Shown here: positions 1 through 9,736 of the stretch, piece by piece
Layout: each line of letters opens with the position of its first letter
How positions within the stretch are numbered: the first letter of the stretch is position 1
The notes under the pieces: generated by a model
Seen by the model: the letters and a program-made list of their open reading frames with translations, nothing else
Told to the model about the DNA's origin: nothing
Database searches by the model: none
Position numbers and translations under genes: made by a program
Origin: Acidobacteriota bacterium
GTDB lineage: Bacteria > Acidobacteriota > Vicinamibacteria > Vicinamibacterales > Fen-181
Length of the DNA stretch: 64,000 nt
Direction of reading: 5' to 3'
NCBI GenBank assembly: GCA_017883185.1
Contig: JADGOB010000001.1
Coordinates: 37,797-101,796, forward strand

Positions 1-555
1 CCGGATCAGGAAGAAGGCGCCCATGACGGCATCGATCTCCTGAACGCCGTCCGGTTCCTCGAGGCGCACGAGCAGCGGCGGAAACCGCGTGGGCCAGAGC
101 TGCGACAAACCGATCGCGTCAGCGCCGAAGGTGCTCAGTGACGGAAAGCGCCCCCCCACGAAGCCCGGCCGGCCCTCGACGTCAATCAGCCCCGCGCCGC
201 AGATTCCGATGTCCTGACCGCGGGCGGATTCCATGAACGCGACCGGCCTGTCCACTGAAGACTCGAACAGCTCGGTGTCTGGGTTCAGGAACAGCAGGTA
301 GTCGCTTCGGGTGCCGCCGCCCCCCTGGTTACACGCCGCGCCAAATCCGCGGTTCTCTCCATTTCGAAGGACCTCCACCGGGAGATCGCCGGCCCGAAGG
401 CCGTCGGCGGATCCATCTGTCGACGCGTTATCGACCACGACGACGCGTCCGATCGTGTAATTCAGATGAGGGAGACTCCCGAGCGAATCGAGGCACGCCC
501 GCAGATGGGTCCCGGCATTCCAGTTGACGATGATGACGTCGAGCGTCGGTGGCAT
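1..555 (-). CDS. Glycosyltransferase family 2 (3' end outside window)
   Basis: This gene is absent from the ORF track because it runs off the left edge; 185 codons are visible and the C-terminus is missing. The start is the ATG whose complement ends at 555 (MPPTLDVIIVNWNAG). The N-terminal beta strand followed by VVNWN-type residues, VVVDNASTDGSADGL, the FGAACNQG segment and the FLNPDTEL block are the classic GT-A fold nucleotide-sugar binding core of GT2 enzymes, closest in style to rhamnosyltransferases of the WbbL type. It should transfer a sugar from an activated donor onto a lipid-linked or growing polysaccharide on the cytoplasmic side. It is the last visible gene of a minus-strand polysaccharide cluster and starts 7 nt after the flippase stop. 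Donor and acceptor cannot be read from the sequence. Confidence 0.9.
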   Translation of the reverse strand, partial: MPPTLDVIIVNWNAGTHLRACLDSLGSLPHLNYTIGRVVVVDNASTDGSADGLRAGDLPVEVLRNGENRGFGAACNQGGGGTRSDYLLFLNPDTELFESSVDRPVAFMESARGQDIGICGAGLIDVEGRPGFVGGRFPSLSTFGADAIGLSQLWPTRFPPLLVRLEEPDGVQEIDAVMGAFFLIR

Positions 556-562
556 CAGTCGA

Positions 563-2095
563 TCAGGCGCCCGGCCCGTGCCGGAACTTGTTCCATGCCG
601 CAGTCATGACATCCCGCTCAACGAGGTCCACCATGCGTAGCGCGATGATACCCGAGAGCGTCAGCAGCGCGAGCAGCACGAGCAGCCGCACGGCCAGGGA
701 CCCGGTCGAGCCAACAGCGAGAAAAGCGAGCGCGACGAACAGGCACACCACAAGACCCCGCCAAGGCCGGAGCAAAGGCCGGAACGTCTTCCAGCGAACC
801 AGCCCGAGCAGGCACCAGAGGTCGGCCGTCGCGCGGAGGCACCAGACGGCAGCCGCGCCCTCGAGCCCGTGGCGAGCGGTCGCCGCCGCGAGGGCCGCCA
901 CGAACAGGGGCACCTCGACGACCTGCAACACGGCCACCGCCGCCGCGGCCCCCCGGGCTTGGAGATACGCCGACGGGGTCAGCGCGAGCCCGTTGACGAA
1001 CACACCGAGACTGAACCACTGCATGGCCGTCGTCCCGCGCGCGGCGAAGCCAGGCCCGAGCCAGACGGTCAGGATCTCCCGAGCCAATCCGGCGACGACC
1101 AACGTGACGGGAAACAGGAGCAAGAATGTGTATCGGACCGACCGGCGGAAGTAGTCGTCGAGCCGCGGGCTGTCATTCTCCAGCTCTGCGCTGAACACGG
1201 GAAACATCACCGCGCTGAGCGCGGCGGGAATGACCAGGGCCTTGGTGACCACTTCCTGCGGGGTGGCGTAGTAGGCGACGGCGGCGACCGGCACAATCGC
1301 GCCAATCACTACCCGGTCCAGCACGCCGAGCGCCGTCGACGCGAGGTTGGCCATCGTCAACCACGCGCCGGTGCCCATCAGCTCCCTCCACGCACCAGGG
1401 ATCTGCCCGATCGACTGGATCGTCCCCGGCTCGACGCGCATGGCGAACCACCCGTAGGCGAGGCAGGCGGCGACGCGGACGCCGACGAGGACCGCGACCG
1501 CCGGAACGAGCGAGTGCGAGAAGGGCAGCACGACGGCCGGCCCGAGGTACATGAGCGCGCTGGCCGGCAGGCGCACGAGGTTCACGAGGTCGAACCGCTG
1601 GTGCGCCTCGAGCAATCCGCGCAGCCCGGAAGCCACGGTGACGAAGGGAAGACCAATCGCGAGCACGCGAGTGGCCAGGCGCGCCTCCACGATCAGGTGG
1701 GCCGGAACGCGCAGCGCCGACGATACGATCCAGTCGGCGCCCGCCAGCAGCAAGGTAGCGCCGGCCAGACCCACGAGGCCGAGCAGCACGGAGGTCGTCC
1801 AGACAAGGAGAGGCACTCCCTCCGGGTCGCCGGCGCCCAGTCGCGACGCCACTCGCTGGGTCAGCGCCCGGCCCAGGCCCAGGTCGAGCAGGGTGAAATA
1901 GCCGAGCAAGGCCCACGCCATCGTGAGGAGGCCGAGCACGTCCAGTTGGTAGGAACGGGCGAGGAGCGGCAGGGCGACGATCGCCGCCCCGGCCGGCGCC
2001 AACTGGCCGGCCAGGTTCAGCACCGCGTTGCGCGCGAGAAAGCCCGCCCGGTATCTCGGAAGGCGATCGCCGATGCTGGCGCCGGGCGTCGTCAT
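563..2095 (-). CDS. Polysaccharide flippase (Wzx/MATE-like oligosaccharide translocase)
   Basis: A 510-residue polytopic membrane protein with about 12-14 hydrophobic helices. Features typical of the Polysacc_synt/Wzx family are the N-terminal FLARNAVLNLAGQ segment, the YQLDVLGLLTMAW helix, LLDLGLGRALTQ and the central VLDRVVIGAIVPVAAVAYY. Such proteins flip undecaprenyl-linked glycans to the periplasm. The track ORF starts at 2437, but that extension runs into the next gene and is arginine/glycine-rich with no family character. The ATG at 2095 (MTTPGASIG) leaves a clean 32-nt gap to the dehydratase stop, so I chose it. It lies between a GDP-sugar enzyme and a GT2 transferase, which fits O-antigen or capsule export. 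Confidence 0.85.
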   Translation of the reverse strand: MTTPGASIGDRLPRYRAGFLARNAVLNLAGQLAPAGAAIVALPLLARSYQLDVLGLLTMAWALLGYFTLLDLGLGRALTQRVASRLGAGDPEGVPLLVWTTSVLLGLVGLAGATLLLAGADWIVSSALRVPAHLIVEARLATRVLAIGLPFVTVASGLRGLLEAHQRFDLVNLVRLPASALMYLGPAVVLPFSHSLVPAVAVLVGVRVAACLAYGWFAMRVEPGTIQSIGQIPGAWRELMGTGAWLTMANLASTALGVLDRVVIGAIVPVAAVAYYATPQEVVTKALVIPAALSAVMFPVFSAELENDSPRLDDYFRRSVRYTFLLLFPVTLVVAGLAREILTVWLGPGFAARGTTAMQWFSLGVFVNGLALTPSAYLQARGAAAAVAVLQVVEVPLFVAALAAATARHGLEGAAAVWCLRATADLWCLLGLVRWKTFRPLLRPWRGLVVCLFVALAFLAVGSTGSLAVRLLVLLALLTLSGIIALRMVDLVERDVMTAAWNKFRHGPGA

Positions 2096-2127
2096 CGAAG
2101 ATTCATGTCCCGCGTCCGACGCCGGAG

Positions 2128-3147
<1,020 letters not shown>

Positions 3148-3185
3148 CTAACGACTTGAAATTGTAAGGTGTTAGCGCCACGCGG

Positions 3186-4058
3186 TCAAGGACGTGAGGA
3201 GGCCGGCCGCCTCGCCTGGAGGTAGCGGGCAATGGCGTCCTGCCAGGTGGACATCGGCACGCCGGCCGCCGACAATTTCTCGTTCGACAGCGCGCAATAC
3301 TGCGGGCGCTGGGCCCTGAGCTTCGCATCCGTCATTCTGACGAGTTTCAGCCGAGGCTCGACTCCCAGTTGCCGGCCAACCTCGCGGGCCAGCGCCTCCC
3401 AGGTGCACGACCCGGAATTGACGCAGTGGTACAGCCCGTAAGGAGCCTGCCGGTCGAGCAACGCCTGCGTGGCCCTGGCCACGTCGTGCCCGTAACTGGG
3501 AGACACGGTCCGATCCACGAACACCGCGGCCTCGACGCCGTGCAAGACCGAATCGACGATTCGGTCCACGCTGGTCCGCCGGGGGCTGTCGTGGGGCGCC
3601 GACGATCCGAACACGCTCTCGACGCGCAGCACGTAATGGCGATCCGCCTCGCGCGCGAACCACTCGCCGACGAGCTTCGAGCAGGCATACGTGCTCCGGG
3701 GATTCGGCTGGTCCTCCTCGGTATGCGGTCGGTCGAGGGTGCCGTCGAACACGAAGTCGGTGCTGTAGTGCACGAAGGCGGCGCCGGCCGCCCTGGCGGC
3801 GTCCGCCAGCACCCGCACCGCGAAGGCGTTGACGTTCAGCGCCTCCACCGGCTCGTCTTCCGCCCCGTCCACGTCGGTGTATGCCGAGCAGTTGATCACC
3901 ACCCCCGGACGCACCTGGTCCACGACCGCCTGCACGGCGCGGTGGTCGCGCACGTCGAGGTCGGCCCGCGTCGTAGTCGTCACGTCGCACGTCGCGGCGA
4001 ACTGCGCGGCGACAGCGGCGCCAAGGTGCCCGGCGGATCCGACGACCAGGATCTTCAT
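3186..4058 (-). CDS. rfbD: dTDP-4-dehydrorhamnose reductase-like SDR enzyme
   Basis: A 290-residue RmlD-type short-chain dehydrogenase that reduces a 4-keto nucleotide sugar, classically dTDP-4-keto-L-rhamnose. It has the Rossmann motif VVGSAGHLGAAVA, an acidic patch RADLDVRD, VINCSAYTDVDGAED, the YSTDFVFDG strand and the YACSKLVGE motif with the YxxxK catalytic pair. I moved the start from the track's 4082 to 4058 (MKILVVG). The core begins there and it then sits one nucleotide after the symporter stop instead of overlapping it. No rmlA, rmlB or rmlC is in view, so the substrate could also be another 6-deoxy-4-ketohexose such as the gmd product. Confidence 0.8.
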   Translation of the reverse strand: MKILVVGSAGHLGAAVAAQFAATCDVTTTTRADLDVRDHRAVQAVVDQVRPGVVINCSAYTDVDGAEDEPVEALNVNAFAVRVLADAARAAGAAFVHYSTDFVFDGTLDRPHTEEDQPNPRSTYACSKLVGEWFAREADRHYVLRVESVFGSSAPHDSPRRTSVDRIVDSVLHGVEAAVFVDRTVSPSYGHDVARATQALLDRQAPYGLYHCVNSGSCTWEALAREVGRQLGVEPRLKLVRMTDAKLRAQRPQYCALSNEKLSAAGVPMSTWQDAIARYLQARRPASSRP

Positions 4059-4059
4059 C

Positions 4060-5370
4060 TCAGGCCGCTCGCTTCCCGGCAAACTCGCGCATCTGCCGGT
4101 CGTCGAAGACGCCCTCCCACCGCGCGACGACCGCCGTGGCGATGCAGTTCCCCATCACGTTCACCGCGGTCCGCCCCATGTCCATGATCTGGTCGATGGC
4201 GAGCAGGATGGCCGCTCCCTCCATCGGCAGCTTGAACTGGCCGAGCGTCGCGGTCAACACGACGAGCGCCGCCCTGGGCACGCCGGCCACCCCCTTGCTC
4301 GTCAGCATGAGGGTCAGCATCATGAAGACCTGCTGCCCCACCGTCATCTCGACACCGAACAACTGCGCGACGAAGACGCTGGCCAGCGACAGGTAGAGCG
4401 TGGTGCCGTCGAGGTTGAAGCTGTACCCGGTGGGCAGCACGAGCCCGACGATGTTCTTCGGGCACCCGAACTTCTCCATCACCTCGAGCGCCTTCGGCAG
4501 GGCCGCCTCGCTGCTCGCCGTCGTGAACGCGATCAGGAACGGCTCGCGAACCGCCTTGATGAACGCGAAGAACGGCACCTTGATGATCAGCGACACGGCG
4601 CCGAGGACGACGACGGCGAACACCAGCAGGCCGCCGTACATCAGCAGCACGAGCTTGCCGAGCGTCACCAGGATCGCCAGCCCCATCTTGCCGACCGTCG
4701 CCGCGATCGCGGCCATCACGCCGAGCGGGGCGAACAGCATGACGTAGCCGGTGAACTTGAACATCGTCTGCGCGGTGCTCTCCAGCACGTCGACGATCGG
4801 CTGCCCCTTCTTGCCGATCGCCGCCACCGCGATCCCGAAGAAGATCGAGAAGACGACGAGCTGCAGGATCTCGCCTTCGGCCATCGCCTGCACCACCGAC
4901 GTCGGGAAGAGGTGGGTCAGCAGCTCCCACCCGCTCAGCGGCTTCTTGCTCGCGAGATCGCTGATGCCCTGGGTCACCGTCACCTGCACGCCCACGCCAG
5001 GCTTGAACACGTTGACGAGGCCCAGGCCGAGGAACAGCGCGATGGTGGTGGCGGCCTCGAAGTAGATGATTGCCTTCAGCCCGATTCGCCCCATCGCCTT
5101 CAGGTCGCCCGTCCTCGCGATCCCGACCACCAGCGTCGAAAACAGCAGCGGGGCGATGATCATCTTGATCATCCGCAGGAACGTGTCGGCAATCGGCTTG
5201 ATGCTCTCCGCCACGCCGACCACGTGCACGCCGTTCACGTCCGACGAAGGCCACAGGTAGCCAATGAAGACGCCGACAATCAGGCCGATAAAGATCTGCG
5301 TGGTCGTGCTCGGCATCCAAGAACGGCGGGCGGGCGCGCCCGAGGGGAGATCGGTGATGTGTACAGCCAT
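4060..5370 (-). CDS. Dicarboxylate/glutamate:cation symporter (DctA/GltP family)
   Basis: A 436-residue secondary transporter of the DAACS family that imports C4-dicarboxylates or acidic amino acids with Na+ or H+. Family hallmarks are the N-terminal FIGLIVGVFIGYLWP helix, LRMIKMIIAPLLFSTLVVGI, the serine-rich re-entrant loop TTASSEAALPKAL (HP1), the NLDGTTLYLSLA segment of TM7 and MDMGRTAVNVMGNCIATAVV in TM8, whose MGRT and N residues bind cation and substrate. The track ORF extends to 5751, but the family N-terminus fits the ATG at 5370, 14 nt after the aminotransferase stop. It sits between sugar-nucleotide genes with short gaps on the same strand. It is probably co-transcribed, though it has no obvious role in polysaccharide synthesis. 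Confidence 0.92.
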   Translation of the reverse strand: MAVHITDLPSGAPARRSWMPSTTTQIFIGLIVGVFIGYLWPSSDVNGVHVVGVAESIKPIADTFLRMIKMIIAPLLFSTLVVGIARTGDLKAMGRIGLKAIIYFEAATTIALFLGLGLVNVFKPGVGVQVTVTQGISDLASKKPLSGWELLTHLFPTSVVQAMAEGEILQLVVFSIFFGIAVAAIGKKGQPIVDVLESTAQTMFKFTGYVMLFAPLGVMAAIAATVGKMGLAILVTLGKLVLLMYGGLLVFAVVVLGAVSLIIKVPFFAFIKAVREPFLIAFTTASSEAALPKALEVMEKFGCPKNIVGLVLPTGYSFNLDGTTLYLSLASVFVAQLFGVEMTVGQQVFMMLTLMLTSKGVAGVPRAALVVLTATLGQFKLPMEGAAILLAIDQIMDMGRTAVNVMGNCIATAVVARWEGVFDDRQMREFAGKRAA

Positions 5371-5384
5371 GGTGGTTTTCGTTT

Positions 5385-6509
5385 CTAGACGACCTGCGCG
5401 ATCGACTCGACGACGTACCGCTGCTGCGCCTCGGTCAGCTCGCCGTAGATCGGAAGCGCCAGCGTGTGGTCCGCGGCGTCTTCCGCCGCGGGGAAATCGC
5501 CCTTCGAGTGACCGAGATGGGCGAAGCACTCCTGGAGGTGGAACGGCACCGGGTAGTAGATCTCGGTGCCAACGCGGCGCGCGTCGAGCGCGGCCTTTAC
5601 GCGGTCGCGTTCCGCGAGGCGAATCACGAACTGGTTGTAGATGTGATAGAAGCCGTCCGGCTCTACGGGCAGCTCGACCTGCCCCTTGACGACGAGCGGC
5701 GCGAACAGCTCGCGGTAGCGGGCCGCGTTGCGGCGCCTGGCCTCGGTCCACGCGGCGAGGTGCGGCAGCTTCACGCGCAGCACCGCGGCCTGGATCGCGT
5801 CGAGGCGGAAATTGGCGCCGACCAGCTTGTGGAAGTACTTCGGTTCGGCGCCGTGGTTGCGAACCAGGCGCAGACGGTGGGCGAGTGCCGCGTCGTTGGT
5901 CGTGACGAAGCCGCCGTCGCCGAAGGCGCCGAGGTTCTTGCTCGGGAAGAACGAGAAGCAGCCGATCGTGCCGAGGCCGCCCACGGGCCGGCCATGGTAG
6001 CGGCTGCCAATCGCCTGGGCCGCATCCTCGATCACGGCGACGCCGGCCTTGGCGGCAAGTTCGAGGATAGGCGTCATCTCGGCGCTGCAGCCGTACAGAT
6101 GCACCGGGATGATCGCCCTGGTCCGCGGGGTGATGGCCGCGGCGATCGCCGCCGGGTCGACGTTATAGGTCACCCGGTCGATGTCCACGAGCACCGGCCG
6201 CGCCCCCAGCCGCACCACGCAGCCGGCCGTGGCGAAGAACGAATAGGTACTGGTGATGACCTCGTCGCCCGCCCCGATGTTCAGCGCCATCATCGCGGCC
6301 AGCAGGGCGTCGGTGCCCGACGACACGCCGACGGCCTCTTTGACCTCCAGCATCCCGGCCAACTCGCGCTCGAGCCCTTCCACTTCCGGGCCCATGATGA
6401 AGCGCTGACTGTCGCAGACGCGGGTGATCGCGGCCAGCACCTCGTCACGGATGGGCTGATACTGCGCCTGGAGATCGAGAAGGGGAACCGAGGTGACCTC
6501 GAACGACAT
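5385..6509 (-). CDS. DegT/DnrJ/EryC1/StrS family PLP aminotransferase
   Basis: A 374-residue PLP enzyme of the sugar aminotransferase group that aminates keto-sugar nucleotides. Visible landmarks are [15 protein letters not shown] (phosphate/PLP pocket), [11 protein letters not shown] with the pyridine-nitrogen Asp, [16 protein letters not shown] with the Schiff-base lysine, [12 protein letters not shown], and the C-terminal [12 protein letters not shown] and [11 protein letters not shown] blocks. The start at 6509 (MSFEVTSVP) is preferred to the track's 6575 because a GAAGGA-like ribosome site lies upstream and family proteins begin here with PLLDLQAQY. With gmd it could make a GDP-4-amino-4,6-dideoxyhexose (inference). 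It appears to be the first gene of the polysaccharide operon. Confidence 0.9.
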   Translation of the reverse strand: MSFEVTSVPLLDLQAQYQPIRDEVLAAITRVCDSQRFIMGPEVEGLERELAGMLEVKEAVGVSSGTDALLAAMMALNIGAGDEVITSTYSFFATAGCVVRLGARPVLVDIDRVTYNVDPAAIAAAITPRTRAIIPVHLYGCSAEMTPILELAAKAGVAVIEDAAQAIGSRYHGRPVGGLGTIGCFSFFPSKNLGAFGDGGFVTTNDAALAHRLRLVRNHGAEPKYFHKLVGANFRLDAIQAAVLRVKLPHLAAWTEARRRNAARYRELFAPLVVKGQVELPVEPDGFYHIYNQFVIRLAERDRVKAALDARRVGTEIYYPVPFHLQECFAHLGHSKGDFPAAEDAADHTLALPIYGELTEAQQRYVVESIAQVV

Positions 6510-6627
6510 GTGGGCTGATCCTTCTACGTTGCGATGCTGCACGTCCCCATCATTCCTAAGTACTTCGACTCGCAATTACGGCCACGATCGGCTCTCGGCG
6601 CACGTGGCCGGTTGTGCTCGCTCAGCA

Positions 6628-6680
6628 CTTAGTCCTGAGGGCACAAATACGTCGCCGTATTTGTGCATCGAAGGACTAAG
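6628..6680. repeat. Two-tier perfect inverted repeat (hairpin)
   Basis: An outer 9-bp stem, CTTAGTCCT (6628-6636) with AGGACTAAG (6672-6680), encloses a perfect inner 11-bp stem, GCACAAATACG (6641-6651) with CGTATTTGTGC (6656-6666), around a TCGC tetraloop. It lies between two minus-strand genes and directly abuts the 67-nt family A repeat. Possible roles are a terminator or a REP-like element; there is no U-tract. Confidence 0.85.
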
Positions 6681-6745
6681 ACAGATTCCAGGGACCCCGC
6701 AGAAACCTGCTCCATTCATCACGATCTCAGCCCTGGAAGATGTCT
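6679..6745 (+). repeat. 67-nt interspersed palindromic element, family A copy 1
   Basis: The element begins AGACAGATTCCAGGG and ends CCCTGGAAGATGTCT, so its ends are 15-nt inverted repeats with two mismatches. The copy at 39264-39330 is the same length on the opposite strand; I count about 57 of 67 identical positions. The T at 6745 and C at 6744 are also the last bases of the TAG stop codon of the gene at 6744-7310. The element therefore begins exactly at that gene's stop on the gene's own strand. Confidence 0.85.
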
Positions 6746-7310
6746 AGCGCCCGACGACCAGCGACGGCGCGCCCCACAGGGCGAGGTCGTTCCGCAAGTC
6801 GTTGCCCTTGCCGGGCATGCTGGCGTTGGTGCTCAGGATCAGCTTGACCTCACGCCCGGCGTAGGCGGAGAGGTCGAGCGCCACGGGAATCCAGCGCTGG
6901 TCCGACTTGTTGGCGGCCGGGTTCACGTGCTGGTTCAGCAGTTCCTCGTAGACGCCCTTCCCGTCGTCGACGCCGAGCCGGAACAGGACGCCATCGCCCT
7001 CCTTGTCCCAGACCGACGGGTCCAAGGCGATCGACGCGCTGAACCACGAGTCGGGCGGCGGCGTCAGCCGAAACGTGATGCGCCCGTTCGCCTGCTCGCG
7101 GATGCACGCCTTCGCTTCGCCGTTGATCGTCACGGTCATCACCTTGATGGCCTCGTCGGGCGGCACGGGCCCCGACCGCTTCTCGGCCTGCGGCAGCAGC
7201 GGGACGAGGTCAACACTGCCCGCCGTCCCGGAATTGCGGCGCCACCCCCACACGAGCAACCCGAGCACCACGATCACACCGATGAGAATCAACCAGCGGT
7301 TTCGAAACAT
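6744..7310 (-). CDS. Membrane-anchored hypothetical protein
   Basis: A 188-residue protein with one N-terminal transmembrane segment (WLILIGVIVVLGLLVWGW, residues about 5-23) and an extracytoplasmic beta-rich domain. WFSASIALDPSVWD, DGVLFRLGVDDGKG, RWIPVALDLSAYAGREVKLIL and the closing LALWGAPSLV resemble the jelly-roll carbohydrate-binding-like modules found in membrane proteins next to polysaccharide clusters (recalled, not searched). No catalytic motif is visible. It has its own gap of about 230 nt to the aminotransferase gene. A role in envelope glycan handling is suggested only by location. Confidence 0.7.
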   Translation of the reverse strand: MFRNRWLILIGVIVVLGLLVWGWRRNSGTAGSVDLVPLLPQAEKRSGPVPPDEAIKVMTVTINGEAKACIREQANGRITFRLTPPPDSWFSASIALDPSVWDKEGDGVLFRLGVDDGKGVYEELLNQHVNPAANKSDQRWIPVALDLSAYAGREVKLILSTNASMPGKGNDLRNDLALWGAPSLVVGR

Positions 7311-7745
7311 GTCTCTTCTTCCTATCTGATGGCTGGCAGCAGCACGGCCGACCGGAACCGCGCGGGACGCCCGGCAGATCCAAGGCCGCTACATGGTACA
7401 CTCCGCGGCCCGTTTGAGCCAATGGTCAGCCGCTTTCCCCGGCTGCGTGACCCTGCCGGGGCCTGGCAGCTTCCCACAGGACCCAGGCGCTGGCGGTAAG
7501 GGTCGGTCCGGCGTGTCGGACCGCATTCCCCGGAATTTCAAAGCGGTCAGAGTGTACCCCACGATTGTGATATTCCGATTACCAAAGCGTAAGCCAGCGA
7601 CTCGCCCTCCGCGCCGCCCCCCCCGAGGGAACCCGCGTAATTTCCTCAGCAAATCTGCCGATTTCAAGCTCGTTTCGCCCTCGGTTCCGGTGGTACCCCC
7701 CTTGCTATTTCGACCGGCATGTCGGTCCCCCGAGCCAAAGGCATC
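7311..7745. other. Intergenic region between divergent genes
   Basis: This 435-nt stretch separates the minus-strand membrane protein from the plus-strand LAEG protein and should hold both promoters. I see a 7-bp inverted repeat CGGTCCG/CGGACCG near 7504-7523 and an AT-richer block around 7550-7590, but no convincing -35/-10 pair. The short ORFs here look like shadows. I looked for a cyclic-di-GMP riboswitch core and did not find one. Confidence 0.5.
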
Positions 7746-9473
7746 ATGTCAAAGACTTCACGCTCCATCATCCTCCTGGCGCTGCTCGTGCTGTTCGCCG
7801 CCCCGCTCCATGCCGGGTCGGTGACTGTGACATGGGATTCGAACACCGAGGCGGACATCGTCGGCTACACGGTGTTCTACGGCACGCAGTCGGGCATCTA
7901 CACAACCAGCCGGTCGGTGGGCAACTTCACCATCTGGACAGCGGAGGACCTGACCGAGGGCCAGACCTACTACTTCGCGGTGCAGGCCCTTAGCGGGGAC
8001 GGCCTGACGAGCCCGTTGTCGCAGGAAGTCAGCACGACAATCCCGGGCATCGCCACGACGGGTGAAACAGAGACCCAATGGATGACGCGTTTCGGCATCA
8101 CGGACATGTCCGGGGACTCGGACGGCGACGGCGTGAGCAACCGTGACGAATACCTGGCCGGCACGGACCCGAACGTGCCCAACACCTGGATGCTCGCCGA
8201 AGGCGCCACCGGTTTCTTCAAGATGCGTCTGGCCATCACCAACCCGGGCACCGACCCGGCGGAAATCACCGTCAAGTTCCTCCGCGAGGGAACGACCCCG
8301 ATCACCCGGCAGTACTCGATTCCCGGCATGAGCCGGCAGACCGTTCAAATGAACGAGATTCCGGGCCTCGAGAACATCTCCGTCTCCACCGAGGTCACCA
8401 CGCAACGCGGCGGCGTCCTGGTCGAGCGGACGATGACATGGGGCGGCGCCGAGAAGATGGATTCGGCCCACACCGGAAAGGCCGTGTCGCGGCCGCGGAC
8501 CGAGTGGTACTTCGCTGAGGGCGATGCGCGCAACTTCGAGACCTACCTCCTGCTGGCCAACAGCAACGCGGACGACGTGAACGTCGAGGTGAGCTACCTC
8601 CTCGACAATGGCCAGATGGTGCACGATTCCTACGGGGTCGGCGCCAACCAGCGACGGACGGTCTACACGAACAACGTGCCGGGCCTCCTGGGGGCCTCGT
8701 TCTCGATGTCGGTCGTCGCGTCGGCCCCGATCACCGCCGAGCGCGCGATGTACTTCAGCACGGCCGACACCTGGTACAAGGGCGGAACTGACTCGGCCGG
8801 TGTCGAGGCGCCTGCGACGCAGTGGTTCATCGCCGAAGGCCACACCGGGGAGATGTTCTCGGAGTACATCCTCCTGTTCAACCCGAGTCAGGCGACCGCC
8901 ACCGCGACAATTCGCTACCTCCGGCCGGTCGGCCCGGTCGTCACCCGGACCTACACGCTCAACCCGGCCAGCCGCACCACGATCTTCGTGAACGACATCC
9001 CGGGGCTCGAATCCACCGACGTCTCCGCGTCCATCACCTCGACGCTGCCGATCATCGCGGAGCGGTCGATGTACTGGCCCGGCCGGTGGGGTCAGTGGTA
9101 CGAGGGCCACAACGCGGCAGCGCTCTCGGCGATCGGAACACAGTGGGCCCTCGCCGAAGGCGAGACGGGCGGTGACAGGAACGCCATCAGCTATATCCTG
9201 ATGGCGAATCCGACCGAGCAGGACGCCACCGTCAACGTGACCATCATCCGGGACAACGGCCTCGCGCCCGTCGTCGTGGGCAGAACGGTGAAGGCCAACT
9301 CCCGGCTGACGATGAACTCGACCGAGCTGCCGCTGGCCTCCGGCGAGCAGTTCGGGGTGCTCGTAGAGTCGACCAACGGCGTGCCGATCGCGGTGGAGCG
9401 CGCGATGTACTGGGATGGCGCCGGCAAGCACTGGAGTGCCGGCACCAGCGAGACTGGCTTCCTCCTCAAGTAG
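7746..9473 (+). CDS. Secreted FN3 / calcium-loop / LAEG-repeat protein
   Basis: A 575-residue exported protein. The signal peptide is MSKTSRSIILLALLVLFAAPLHA. Residues about 24-100 form a fibronectin type III-like domain (VTWDSNTEADIVGYTVFYG, TYYFAVQAL). A DSDGDGVSNRDEYLAGTDP stretch follows, a thrombospondin-3/dockerin-like calcium loop. The rest is four repeats of roughly 100 residues, each opening with W-x-x-AEG-x-T followed by an aromatic, a YILLANP-like strand and an SRxT-x-x-x-N-x-IPGL strand, and closing with AERxMYW and W-x-x-GH. I chose ATG 7746 over the track's 7719 because the signal peptide begins there. A surface or adhesion role is inferred. The next plus-strand gene is a paralogue sharing this repeat. 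Confidence 0.8.
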   Translation: MSKTSRSIILLALLVLFAAPLHAGSVTVTWDSNTEADIVGYTVFYGTQSGIYTTSRSVGNFTIWTAEDLTEGQTYYFAVQALSGDGLTSPLSQEVSTTIPGIATTGETETQWMTRFGITDMSGDSDGDGVSNRDEYLAGTDPNVPNTWMLAEGATGFFKMRLAITNPGTDPAEITVKFLREGTTPITRQYSIPGMSRQTVQMNEIPGLENISVSTEVTTQRGGVLVERTMTWGGAEKMDSAHTGKAVSRPRTEWYFAEGDARNFETYLLLANSNADDVNVEVSYLLDNGQMVHDSYGVGANQRRTVYTNNVPGLLGASFSMSVVASAPITAERAMYFSTADTWYKGGTDSAGVEAPATQWFIAEGHTGEMFSEYILLFNPSQATATATIRYLRPVGPVVTRTYTLNPASRTTIFVNDIPGLESTDVSASITSTLPIIAERSMYWPGRWGQWYEGHNAAALSAIGTQWALAEGETGGDRNAISYILMANPTEQDATVNVTIIRDNGLAPVVVGRTVKANSRLTMNSTELPLASGEQFGVLVESTNGVPIAVERAMYWDGAGKHWSAGTSETGFLLK

Positions 9474-9645
9474 TTCGCCGGATTCCGAGCGGGGCCCAGG
9501 TGAGCCCCGCTGGGACGTCGTGTTGCCGACAGCGGGGCTGGACGGGGTCGCACGCGAATCCCGCCAGCCCCATCGTGTTTCCGGTCCTCGGTTTCCCCGC
9601 AACGCCAACTGCCAGGCCGCTGAAGAAGGCCGGCCTCGAGCTTCG

Positions 9646-9674
9646 TTGACACGCAAAAGAAGCTCGGCTATTCT
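9646..9674 (+). promoter_or_regulatory. Sigma-70-type promoter upstream of the SGNH/LAEG gene
   Basis: A consensus TTGACA (-35, 9646-9651) and TATTCT (-10, 9669-9674) are separated by exactly 17 nt. Transcription would start near 9681, downstream of the TTG start used in the ORF track (9674). This supports a later start codon. Confidence 0.8.
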
Positions 9675-9736
9675 TGCAAATGTTTGTCGATAAAGGTGTT
9701 CCTCATTCCGCATTCTCCGATCCGCGAGTTCCGTCG

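Noticed and set aside
7311-7745. Possible c-di-GMP or other riboswitch upstream of the LAEG gene
   Set aside because: Looked for the GEMM core and a conserved aptamer; none found.
9674-9736. TTG start of the SGNH protein in the ORF track
   Set aside because: It overlaps the predicted -10 box and puts extra residues ahead of the signal peptide.
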